DNA from: an uncultured Selenomonadales bacterium
Lineage (GTDB): Bacteria; Bacillota; Negativicutes; Selenomonadales; Selenomonadaceae
Direction of reading: 5' to 3'
NCBI GenBank assembly: GCA_937877655.1
Contig: CALFJC010000092.1
Span: 1 to 7,610, forward strand
Length of the DNA stretch: 7,610 bases
In this document: positions 1 to 6,678 of the stretch, one piece after another
Position numbering within the stretch: the first letter of the stretch is position 1
Layout: the number at the start of each line of letters is the position of its first letter
Program-made: the position numbers and the translations under genes
Notes under the pieces: generated by a model
The model's input: the letters and a program-made list of their open reading frames with translations, nothing else
Database searches by the model: none
Told to the model about the DNA's origin: nothing

Positions 1-259
1 TCATTGTAAATTTCATCATTACCTGCGCCGCCGTCGATTGTCACATTGGAACCGCGATTGTAAATATAATCGTTGCCTTCGCCGCCGCTTATTGTAGAAT
101 TGTCGGGCGAAATTATTTCATATCCCTGCATTTCTTCATTCCATACTTCGAGAGGGTCATTGTAAATTTCATCATTACCTGCGCCGCCGTCGATTGTCAC
201 ATTGGAACCGCTACTGTAAATATAATCGTTGCCTTCGCCGCCGCTTATTGTGGAATTAT
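1..259 (-). repeat. Near-identical direct repeat with 156-bp period
   Basis: Bases 1-103 match 157-259 with mismatches only at positions 56, 58, 96 and 102 of the first copy. The offset of 156 bp is exactly 52 codons, so the frame is kept. The unit consists of a 34-residue row plus an 18-residue row. The first-copy sequence gives YIYNRG where the second gives YIYSSG. Such similarity suggests a recent duplication or homogenisation; whether it continues to the left cannot be seen. Confidence 0.85.
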
Positions 260-461
260 TACCTTCATTGTGAATTGAATCGTCGCCCGCCTCGCCGTCA
301 ATCTTGGAGTTTGCGCTCCGGTTGTTAACAGCATCGTTGTCTGCTCCACCGTTGATTGTGACATTTTCGCCGAGATTGTAAATCGAATCGTCCCCCGCGT
401 CTGCGTCGATTGAGACGTTCGAGCCGTAGTAGTTATGAATATTATCGTATCCCACATTGCC
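1..461 (-). repeat. Solenoid block B2: RTX-like rows continuing past the window
   Basis: Residues 1612-1764 hold eight rows, the last one cut by the window edge. Row lengths are 19, 18, 18, 18, 18, 34, 18 and at least 10. The 34-residue row has a 16-residue insertion (PLEVWNEEMQGYEIISPDN region, about 109-157) between two otherwise ordinary rows. The array shows no decay at the edge, so more rows are expected beyond it. Confidence 0.85.
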
Positions 462-3400
462 TTTAATCGTAACGCCATCAAGGTTATTGTAAAGAATATT
501 TTCTTCTTCGTTGAGCACGATAAGGTTGGGATTGGTTGAATCGCCGTTTACTATCTCGCCGTTTATGTTGAGAGAATTTCCGTTTGCTCCTTTCAAAATC
601 AAGGAATTATCTCCGACGTTTACGATAATATCATTGCCGCTGATCTGAGTTGAATAATCGCTGTCCGAAATGCTGAGTGTATCCGACGAATTGAAACCGT
701 GAATGGTATCGTTGCCTTCGCCTGACTTGTATTGAACGAGTTGACTTACGTTGCGCAGATAAATTTCATCGTTTCCTTTGCCGCCGTTGATTGTAACAGA
801 GTCGTTGTATCGGTTTTCAATATAATCGTTGCCTTCGCCGCCGACGATTGTCACATTCGAGGCGTAGTTTTCAATATAATCGTCATCCGCACCGCCCTTG
901 ATTGTAACAGAGTCGTTGTATCGGTTTTCAATATAATCGTTGCCTTTGCCGCCTTCGATTGTCACATTCGATATGTAGTTTTCAATATAATCGTCACCGT
1001 CGCCGCCATTAATTGAAACATTGGAGCCTTCGTTATAAATTGTATCGTCACCTGCGCCGCCGTTAATTGAAGAATTGTAGCCGTAGCTTTCAATATAATC
1101 GTCTCCTGCGCCGCCCGCGATTGTGGCTGAATCGCCGGTGTTTTCAATGGTATCGCCGCCTTCACCGCCCGCGATTGAAACAGAGTTGTTGCTCCATCCT
1201 CGGTTGTTAATAGAATCGTTGCCGTCTCCGCCATTGATTGTGACGTTTGCTCCGTAGTTTTCAATGGTATCGTCGCCGCCGAGTGCGTTGATTGAGACGC
1301 CGTCATTGTAATTTTCAATGAAATCGTTGCCTTCGGTAGGTTCATCGGAGTCGGAGTCTGAATCACTGTCGGCATCTGCGTCTGAATCGAAGTCGGCAAG
1401 CGCGAATGCCTGTTCTTCGCCATCAATATCCTGCAATAAAACTTCGTCGCCTTCGATATTTTCGATTGTGATTATATTAGATTGATTTGTTTCTTCGTCA
1501 ACGCCGAAGTTGAACGTCATCGTTTTGGCTTCCGAATTGGCAGTGATTGTGACATCAACCTCATTACCGTCTGCGGAAAGAGATACAAACTTCCCGTCCT
1601 CTTTTAATAAATAATCGATAAGTTGGATTGCATCATTTCCGGCAGTAAAGTTCTTTATTGTATCTTGACCTTTAGACTGTATGAAGAGATCTGCGCCCGA
1701 AGCTCCGTAGAGTTTATCGTTGTAGTTTCCGCCTTCAAGCGTCGAGCCGTCGGTTGCCGCCGTGAGCACGCCGCCGTATTCCGAACCCTTTATGTATCCG
1801 AAATTGTGGTCGTTGCCGATAACGTTGAATGATCCTTTGGCATCGCTTAAATCAAGTCCGTCATAATCGTCCATTTCGCGAGCTTCAGCACTTTCGGTGT
1901 TGAAATTGATAACGAGTGTTTCATTTTCTGCTTCGTCTTCATTTCTGCTATCCGAAAAAACCAATGTGCCGGCTTGATCGTCATCCTTGCTCTCGGAAAG
2001 AACAGCCGTCGCATTGCCTTCGGAATCTTTTTTGAGAATCCAAGTGTCATTGTCTTCTTCGTCGGTCGTTTGTTCGGCTCCGGTATCTTCAATTATATCG
2101 TCGTCGTCGTAGTCTTTGTCTTGATTATCCGAATCACCATCGCTGTCTGAATCATTGTCGGAATCCGAGTCACTGTCGCTGTCTTCGACTTCCCAAGTAA
2201 CTTCCTGTATATTGTCGTCTTCGTCTACAAAGCTGATTAAGTTGTCGGCGAAACCTTCAAAAATCATTGTGCTTCCGTCTTCGAAGGTGATAACGGCAGT
2301 TTTGTTTTCTTTATCTATTTCAATTCCGGAATAATCGTCTGTTGAATCGTCGCTTTCCTCATTGGTTATGAATCCTGCGTTGCTGAGGCTTCTCTTAATG
2401 GCAGCGATAACGCTGTCGATAATTCCGCCGAAAAGTCCGATACGGTCTCTGCCTGCTTCGTAGTTTCTAACAATGTCGTTGCCGCCCGTCTTTACGAAGG
2501 TATCTATGCCGTTGCTGCCGTAGTATTGATCGTCGCCTGCGCCGCCTTCGAGTTCCGAGCCTTCGTCAGTGTCATTTTCTGTTTTTCTCGCCGTGAGAAT
2601 ACCGCCCTGCTCCGAGCCTTTAATGTAGCCGAAATTATGATTGCTGCCGATGACATTGAACGGGCTTTTCGAGTCTGACAAGTTGAGACTGGTATAACCG
2701 CCGATGCCGCGTTCTTCCGCACTGCGAGAGTTGAAGTTAAGAACCGGTTTGGTACCTTCGGCGTCGTATTCATCTCTTTCATCTATAAGAGTCAAAGTTT
2801 CGCTGTCGAATTCGCTGTCAATCTCCAAATAAATTTCGGGCTCGGTTTCGCCGTCGTCATTTTCAGTTGTAGAAAGAACAATAGCTTGAGTTTCTTCGCC
2901 TGTATATGGATCCGTTATCGTCTCAACTTCATCCGAAGCATTATCAAAGGTGTCCGTGATGTCTTCTTCTCCAATGCCGGCATCGATATAATCTTGGTCG
3001 GTATTTCCGTTATTAATTTCGGAATCAGAATCGCCGTCCGAATCAGAAAGCAGAAGAATCGAATTGCCGTTGCTCAAGTTCAATGTTACATCGCCATAAT
3101 CATTGCTGATTGAAGAGAGAATACTTACTTCGCCCAATTCAAGATTGTCTGCCGCAACGCCGCGCAGAGTATCATTGCCCGAAGTATAGGCGTAAGTTAC
3201 ATTTTCGCCGTAATTTTCGACAGAGTCGTTACCTTCGCCGCCCGTAATTATGACATTGTCGCCGTAGTTGGAAATTTTATTGTTACCGCCGCCGCCGTCG
3301 ATTGTGACATCGTCGCCGCGATTGGAAATCTCGTCGTTGCCGTTGCCGCCGTTGATTGAAATATTGTTGCCGTAGTTTGAAATGAAATCGTTGCCTGCGC

Positions 3401-5294
3401 CGCCGTCGATTGTTATATCGTCACCGCGATTGGAAATTTCGTCGTTGCCGTTGCCGCCGTTGATTGAAACATTTCCGCTGTAGTTGGAAATAAAATCGTT
3501 GCCTTCTCCGCCGTCGATTGTGACATTGTAGCCGCGATTGGAAATTTCGTCATTGCCGCCGCGAGCGTCAATTTCGACGCCGTCATTTTCATTTTGAATA
3601 AAATCTGATCCTTCGGTGAATTCGTAGGAATCGGAATCCGAATCAGAGTCGCTGTCGTCTGTTTTGAAACCTGTCATGTCAATTACTTTGCCTTCATCAT
3701 TCAGCACGAGCACATTTTGAGTAAAATCGTCAGAGTCACTGACATAAGTTTTTCCGCCAACCGTGATTGTTGCATTGTCTTCTCTCGTTGTTATGGAAGC
3801 AATACCGACGGCACTCATAATCGACGCGCCGCTCGCAACTTCAAGAGCAATGTTAGTTGTGCCGCTGACCGTAACAGCCGTATCGCCGTCGACATTGGCA
3901 AATTGAACCGTTGCGGAGTCATTGATTGTAACTTCCGCTTCTTCCTCTGCGAAAAGTTGGAAAGAACCTTTGGTAATGGTTAATCCGACTTCGCCGCTGT
4001 CACTCAAGGAAGCCGAGCCGCCCGCGTCGGTTGCATCATCTGTTCCCGCAGTAAGGCTGACATTTTTATTGAAAACAACGGTATCGCCGCCTTGCAAGCT
4101 GTTGACCGTCAAGCCGTCTTCCGTCTTCAAAACGCTTACGATGCTTGCTTTATCGGAGCCGAGATTGGTAAGATCAACGGCGAGAGCATTCTCAATCGAG
4201 CCGCTGTAAAGTTTAACATCATCGCCGATTCCCGAAAGATCGCTTTCGGAATCATAGGCACTGATTGAATCGCCTGTGCCGAGAATAATTCCTGTGAAAG
4301 TAGCCTCTTTGTTAATTACGACAGCCACACTGCCGCTGGTGTTCATAATGCGATAGGTTTCGTCCATCGCTAAATATTTGCCTTGAGTAAATCCGTTGGC
4401 AATGTAGAAAGGTATGTCATTTTCATCTGCAAATTTTTCAACAGTATAGCCGCTCGTTCTCGGAAGAGCATCGCTGACGTTTATCGCATTATCTCCCGTG
4501 CCGCCGTTTACCGCAAAACCTGCAGAGGCGAGAACCGAAGGAACAACCAATACGTCGCCGACATCATTGAGTTGGAAACTTTTAGCCGCAACATTCTCCG
4601 TTGAAACGCCGATTGTCACAATATTTGAAGTGGTGTATTGCAACGCCGCACTGCCGATTGTGATTGTGTTCGTGCCTGCCGAAGCATTAATTTGCGTTGC
4701 GCCGTCATAGCTCGCGACATTTGCGCCGCTTTCATTGATCATTATAGCCGCCGTATCTGCGCTGTAGCTAAACGGCTTATCGATGTTAATCAAATTTTCC
4801 GAATCAGTGCCGTTGACATAAATTTGTGCGCCGGTTTCAGCCGCGATTGCAAAAGAGCCTCTTTCCAAATCGACTTCGGCTATTGTGTTTCCGCCGTAAA
4901 CATTGACTGCGGCATCAGAATTTACATTGTAAAAAGCAATGGTGGTACCGCCGAAAGTGAGTGTCGAAGTTCTGAGATTGACAATGGGAACCGCTTCGTC
5001 CGCCGAAGTTCCGACGTTTGCGCCCGTAGAAATTTCGCCTGCACCTTCGCCCGGCAATGCGATTTCTATAATGGAATTGATGACGTAATAATTTCCGCCT
5101 TCAACGGTGTAAATATTATTTTTGTCGAGAGCGGCTGTAACGGTTACGACGCCTTCAAAAGTCGAGCCGACGCTGTAGTTGCTTGCAAAATAATATTTGC
5201 CAGCTTCGGGTGATTCAGGCACAATGCCTTCAACTTTTACCGTTGTATCGTCAATGACGGCAAAAATTTCCCCGCCAAAAAAGTTTTCATCCAT
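1..5294 (-). CDS. Giant RTX-like modular repeat protein, C-terminus beyond window (partial)
   Basis: At least 1764 codons are open, in one frame, from ATG 5294 to the window edge; the frame was re-checked at about ten points and no stop or cysteine codon was seen. The start is supported by GGGGAGG at 5304-5310, nine bases upstream. There is no N-terminal signal peptide or membrane segment, which fits type I secretion (established for RTX proteins), but the C-terminal signal region is not visible. Architecture by residue: 1-545 beta-strand-rich region with few RTX motifs; 546-554 Ser-Asp linker; 557-712 solenoid A of 18-residue repeats with GGxGND cores; about 697-749 cap; 750-759 Ser-Asp; 832-954 and 1109-1225 duplicated HNFGYIKGSE modules, each ending in GxDxF...GxDxIxN...AGxDxI; 1038-1066 and 1301-1318 Ser-Asp linkers; 1320-1532 solenoid B1; 1516-1567 cap; 1612-1764+ solenoid B2. 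GGxGxDxxx resembles the hemolysin-type calcium-binding nonapeptide, so calcium-stabilised beta-roll folding outside the cell is likely. Adhesin, S-layer-like or enzyme-carrier roles cannot be separated; no catalytic domain was recognised. Confidence 0.85.
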   Translation of the reverse strand, partial: MDENFFGGEIFAVIDDTTVKVEGIVPESPEAGKYYFASNYSVGSTFEGVVTVTAALDKNNIYTVEGGNYYVINSIIEIALPGEGAGEISTGANVGTSADEAVPIVNLRTSTLTFGGTTIAFYNVNSDAAVNVYGGNTIAEVDLERGSFAIAAETGAQIYVNGTDSENLINIDKPFSYSADTAAIMINESGANVASYDGATQINASAGTNTITIGSAALQYTTSNIVTIGVSTENVAAKSFQLNDVGDVLVVPSVLASAGFAVNGGTGDNAINVSDALPRTSGYTVEKFADENDIPFYIANGFTQGKYLAMDETYRIMNTSGSVAVVINKEATFTGIILGTGDSISAYDSESDLSGIGDDVKLYSGSIENALAVDLTNLGSDKASIVSVLKTEDGLTVNSLQGGDTVVFNKNVSLTAGTDDATDAGGSASLSDSGEVGLTITKGSFQLFAEEEAEVTINDSATVQFANVDGDTAVTVSGTTNIALEVASGASIMSAVGIASITTREDNATITVGGKTYVSDSDDFTQNVLVLNDEGKVIDMTGFKTDDSDSDSDSDSYEFTEGSDFIQNENDGVEIDARGGNDEISNRGYNVTIDGGEGNDFISNYSGNVSINGGNGNDEISNRGDDITIDGGAGNDFISNYGNNISINGGNGNDEISNRGDDVTIDGGGGNNKISNYGDNVIITGGEGNDSVENYGENVTYAYTSGNDTLRGVAADNLELGEVSILSSISNDYGDVTLNLSNGNSILLLSDSDGDSDSEINNGNTDQDYIDAGIGEEDITDTFDNASDEVETITDPYTGEETQAIVLSTTENDDGETEPEIYLEIDSEFDSETLTLIDERDEYDAEGTKPVLNFNSRSAEERGIGGYTSLNLSDSKSPFNVIGSNHNFGYIKGSEQGGILTARKTENDTDEGSELEGGAGDDQYYGSNGIDTFVKTGGNDIVRNYEAGRDRIGLFGGIIDSVIAAIKRSLSNAGFITNEESDDSTDDYSGIEIDKENKTAVITFEDGSTMIFEGFADNLISFVDEDDNIQEVTWEVEDSDSDSDSDNDSDSDGDSDNQDKDYDDDDIIEDTGAEQTTDEEDNDTWILKKDSEGNATAVLSESKDDDQAGTLVFSDSRNEDEAENETLVINFNTESAEAREMDDYDGLDLSDAKGSFNVIGNDHNFGYIKGSEYGGVLTAATDGSTLEGGNYNDKLYGASGADLFIQSKGQDTIKNFTAGNDAIQLIDYLLKEDGKFVSLSADGNEVDVTITANSEAKTMTFNFGVDEETNQSNIITIENIEGDEVLLQDIDGEEQAFALADFDSDADADSDSDSDSDEPTEGNDFIENYNDGVSINALGGDDTIENYGANVTINGGDGNDSINNRGWSNNSVSIAGGEGGDTIENTGDSATIAGGAGDDYIESYGYNSSINGGAGDDTIYNEGSNVSINGGDGDDYIENYISNVTIEGGKGNDYIENRYNDSVTIKGGADDDYIENYASNVTIVGGEGNDYIENRYNDSVTINGGKGNDEIYLRNVSQLVQYKSGEGNDTIHGFNSSDTLSISDSDYSTQISGNDIIVNVGDNSLILKGANGNSLNINGEIVNGDSTNPNLIVLNEEENILYNNLDGVTIKGNVGYDNIHNYYGSNVSIDADAGDDSIYNLGENVTINGGADNDAVNNRSANSKIDGEAGDDSIHNEGNNSTISGGEGNDYIYSSGSNVTIDGGAGNDEIYNDPLEVWNEEMQGYEIISPDNSTISGGEGNDYIYNRGSNVTIDGGAGNDEIYN
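699..1337 (-). repeat. Solenoid block B1: about 12 RTX-like rows
   Basis: This block covers residues 1320-1532 and uses the same 18-residue row as block A but with the variant GGxGxDYIENYxSNVTI. Rows of 19 (ENRYNDSVTI type) and 21 residues interrupt the period, so loops vary on one side while GGxGxD cores are kept. The first row (TEGNDFIENYNDGVSIN) closely matches the first row of block A (TEGSDFIQNENDGVEID), and both follow a Ser-Asp linker, so linker plus solenoid start was probably copied as a unit. Confidence 0.85.
787..1008 (-). repeat. Tandem direct repeat, 111-bp period, in block B1
   Basis: The stretch starting at 787 recurs at 898, an offset of 111 bp or 37 codons. The first 47 bases are identical and the rest differs at a handful of positions until about 885/996. 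The unit encodes a 19-residue ENRYNDSVTI row followed by an 18-residue ENYxSNVTI row. It is another two-row expansion, distinct from the 108-bp unit of block A and the 156-bp unit of block B2. Confidence 0.8.
1620..1970 (-). repeat. HNFGYIKGSE module, copy 2 (domain duplication)
   Basis: Residues 1109-1225. It aligns with copy 1 at a constant 277-residue offset through FNVIGNDHNFGYIKGSE (F at residue 1156), preceded by VINFNTESAEAR and LDLSDAK. It then continues after a six-residue deletion into LEGGNYNDKLYGASGADLF and GQDTIKNFTAGNDAI. Ser-Asp linkers lie on both sides, so it behaves as a separately folded bead. Divergence is far greater than in the solenoid DNA repeats, so this duplication is older. 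Confidence 0.8.
2097..2183 (-). repeat. Longest Ser-Asp linker of the giant protein
   Basis: Residues 1038-1066 are almost only Asp and Ser with a few Asn, Gly, Gln, Lys and Tyr, ending in four Asp. Shorter linkers of the same kind lie at 3633-3659, 3018-3047 and 1341-1394. They fall at module borders, like the Ser-Asp stalks of Gram-positive surface adhesins, though relationship to those is not implied. Likely role: flexible, highly charged spacers that may also bind calcium loosely. Confidence 0.8.
2433..2801 (-). repeat. HNFGYIKGSE module, copy 1 (domain duplication)
   Basis: Residues 832-954. The conserved core is FNVIGSNHNFGYIKGSE (F at residue 879), preceded by VLNFNSRSAEER and LNLSDSK. 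It is followed by LEGGAGDDQYYGSNGIDTF and a GGNDIVRNYEAGRDRI tail. The tail matches the familiar closing segment of hemolysin-type calcium-binding domains (GxDxFxxxxGxDxIxxFxxGxDxI). This copy is six residues longer than copy 2, between LTA and LEGG. The domain's function is not recognised. Confidence 0.8.
3159..3626 (-). repeat. Solenoid block A: 18-residue RTX-like repeats in alternating pairs
   Basis: This coding repeat covers residues 557-712 of the giant protein. About eight tandem 54-bp units encode an 18-residue row of the form GGxGND(F/E)ISN(Y/R)GxxxxI(N/D). The rows alternate: one type has F after GND, then SNY and an ending SIN; the next has E, then SNR and an ending TID. The true period is therefore 36 residues or 108 bp, visible in the DNA as the near-copy starting at 3322 and again at 3430. 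Each row carries one canonical GGxGxDxxx nonapeptide and one non-canonical nine-residue half. The last rows degenerate into the following cap segment. Confidence 0.85.
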
Positions 5295-5334
5295 AAAAGA
5301 AAACCTCCCCAAAAATATTTTGTAAAGCATGGAT

Positions 5335-5363
5335 TTTATACCTTAAGAAAAATTCTTCTGCAA
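5335..5363 (-). promoter_or_regulatory. Candidate promoter of the giant repeat gene
   Basis: On the minus strand TTGCAG (5363-5358) and TATAAA (5340-5335) are separated by exactly 17 bases. The -10 matches consensus at five of six positions and the -35 at three of six. Initiation near 5328 would leave a leader of about 34 bases carrying the GGGGAGG ribosome site. A short AAGAA-AAA-TTCTT inverted repeat (5345-5357) lies in the spacer. The region is AT-rich, so a chance match is possible. Confidence 0.45.
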
Positions 5364-5395
5364 CATATTTTTGATAAATTTTCAAAAAAAAATTA

Positions 5396-5476
5396 CTCCT
5401 CATGTGGAAGAGCAGACTTTTTGCAGGAAAATTTTTAAGCGGGCAGAATCAACAAGGAAAATCTGAGAGGAGAGGA
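5396..5476 (+). promoter_or_regulatory. ilvE leader: ribosome site with possible pairing partner upstream
   Basis: The ilvE ribosome site AGGAGAGGA (5468-5476) is eight bases from the ATG. CTCCTC at 5396-5401 is the exact complement of GAGGAG at 5467-5472, so the leader could fold to hide the site. Only six base pairs with a loop of about 65 bases are visible, which is weak. No T-box specifier or leader peptide rich in branched-chain residues was seen. A TTGATA (5371-5376) could be a -35, but no convincing -10 follows at 17 bases. Confidence 0.2.
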
Positions 5477-5483
5477 TATTTTT

Positions 5484-6560
5484 ATGGCAGAAATTAAATT
5501 TGTCGAGAGTAAAAATCTCAAGGCAAAACCCGATGTTTCCAAAATCGGCTTCGGGACGCATTTCAGCGATTATATGTTTGTTATGGATTACGACGCCGCG
5601 CAGGGCTGGCATGATGCTCGGATTGTGCCGCACGAAAAAATTTTGCTTGATCCTGCCAATGCGACACTTCATTACGGTCAAGCGATTTTCGAGGGACTTA
5701 AGGCTTATCGTCAAGGCAACAAAGCCGTTGTCTTCCGTGCAAAAGATCATCTCAATCGCCTCAATCGTTCCGCGCAGATTCTTGACATTCCCGCAGTTCC
5801 CTTCGACGTGGCACACGAAGGCTTGTTGAAACTTATCGACATAGAAAAAGAATGGATTCCGACAGAAAAAGGGCAGAGCCTTTACATTCGCCCGTTTATC
5901 TTCGCGACGGATGAAATTTTGGGCGTGAGTGTCAGCAAGAAATATAAATTCATGATAATCTTATCGCCTGTCGCGGCGTATTATGCTCATGGATTTGCGC
6001 CCGTTAAAATTCTTGTCGAAGATAAATACGTCCGCGCAGTTCGCGGCGGGCTCGGAGCGGCGAAAACTCCCGCGAATTATGCGGCAAGTCTTCATGCGGG
6101 ACTTGTTGCCCATGAAATCGGCTTTGATCAAGTTTTGTGGCTCGACGGTGTGGAACGTAAATACATTGAAGAAGTCGGCTCGATGAATATTCTGTTCAAA
6201 ATTGCGGGCGAGATAGTTTCGCCTTCGCCGAAAATTCAAACGTCGATTTTGGACGGAATCACACGTCGCACGGTGAATCAGATAGCAAAAGATTGGGGAA
6301 TGCCTGTTGTCGAGCGCAGAATTTCAATCGACGAGATCATTGCGGCACACGAGGACGGACGTTTGGAAGAAGTATTCGGCAGCGGCACGGCGGCGGTAAT
6401 TTCTCCCGTCGGAGTTCTTCGCTACAAGGAAAAGGATTATATTATCGGCGACGGCAAAATCGGAGCTTTCGCGCAGAAAATGTACGATTACATTGAAGGC
6501 ATTCATGTCGGCGAGGTTGAAGATAAATTCGGCTTTATCGAAGTCGCGGGCGAGTTCTGA
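5484..6560 (+). CDS. ilvE: Branched-chain amino acid aminotransferase
   Basis: This 358-residue fold-type IV PLP enzyme exchanges the amino group between glutamate/2-oxoglutarate and leucine, isoleucine or valine (EC 2.6.1.42), the last step of their synthesis and first of their breakdown, in the cytoplasm. The family is clear from HYGQAIFEGLKAY (63-75), RPFIFATDE (136-144), and RGGLGAAKTPANYAAS (187-202) with K194 as the expected PLP lysine. QVLWLDG (216-222), EVGSMNILF (230-238) and the phosphate-binding GSGTAAVISPVG (299-310) complete the set. Length and motif spacing match the longer, human-like class rather than the roughly 309-residue E. coli IlvE. The start is fixed by AGGAGAGGA eight bases upstream. 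It stands alone, divergent from the repeat gene, with its own terminator; no other ilv or leu gene is in view. All key residues are present, so it should be active. Confidence 0.96.
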   Translation: MAEIKFVESKNLKAKPDVSKIGFGTHFSDYMFVMDYDAAQGWHDARIVPHEKILLDPANATLHYGQAIFEGLKAYRQGNKAVVFRAKDHLNRLNRSAQILDIPAVPFDVAHEGLLKLIDIEKEWIPTEKGQSLYIRPFIFATDEILGVSVSKKYKFMIILSPVAAYYAHGFAPVKILVEDKYVRAVRGGLGAAKTPANYAASLHAGLVAHEIGFDQVLWLDGVERKYIEEVGSMNILFKIAGEIVSPSPKIQTSILDGITRRTVNQIAKDWGMPVVERRISIDEIIAAHEDGRLEEVFGSGTAAVISPVGVLRYKEKDYIIGDGKIGAFAQKMYDYIEGIHVGEVEDKFGFIEVAGEF

Positions 6561-6577
6561 AATTCTTTTTTGAAAAT

Positions 6578-6614
6578 AAAAAATCCCCTGTCGTCATGGC
6601 AGGGGGATTTTTTT
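6578..6614. terminator. Bidirectional rho-independent terminator between convergent genes
   Basis: AATCCCC-TG pairs with CA-GGGGATT, with one bulged G (6602) and a nine-base loop (6591-6599). The stem is flanked by six A on the left and seven T on the right, so U-tracts result on both strands. It lies 17 bases past the ilvE stop and about 64 bases past the stop of the minus-strand gene, serving both. Confidence 0.9.
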
Positions 6615-6678
6615 ATCGAAAACTTTCAGCATCAATCACTTCCTGTGTTTTGAAATTATCGTCGATTGGCAATTAGAT

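Noticed and set aside
732..1016. Plus-strand open frame of 94 codons with periodic sequence
   Set aside because: It is the antisense shadow of solenoid B1; its periodicity comes from the minus-strand repeats and it has no ribosome site.
962..1426. Minus-strand open frame of 154 codons
   Set aside because: It is in another frame over solenoid B1, which is convincingly coded in the main frame; its Thr/Ile-rich repeats are a by-product.
3159..3626. Regular repeats suggesting a CRISPR array
   Set aside because: The repeats are multiples of three, lie in one open frame, encode GGxGxD rows and have no unique spacers of constant length.
4638..5213. Plus-strand open frame of 191 codons
   Set aside because: It lies antisense to the N-terminal half of the giant gene, has a cysteine- and arginine-rich composition typical of shadow frames, and no ribosome site.
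5295..5483. T-box or leader-peptide attenuator upstream of ilvE
   Set aside because: No specifier loop, T-box core or run of Leu/Ile/Val codons with a terminator hairpin was found in the 189-bp region.
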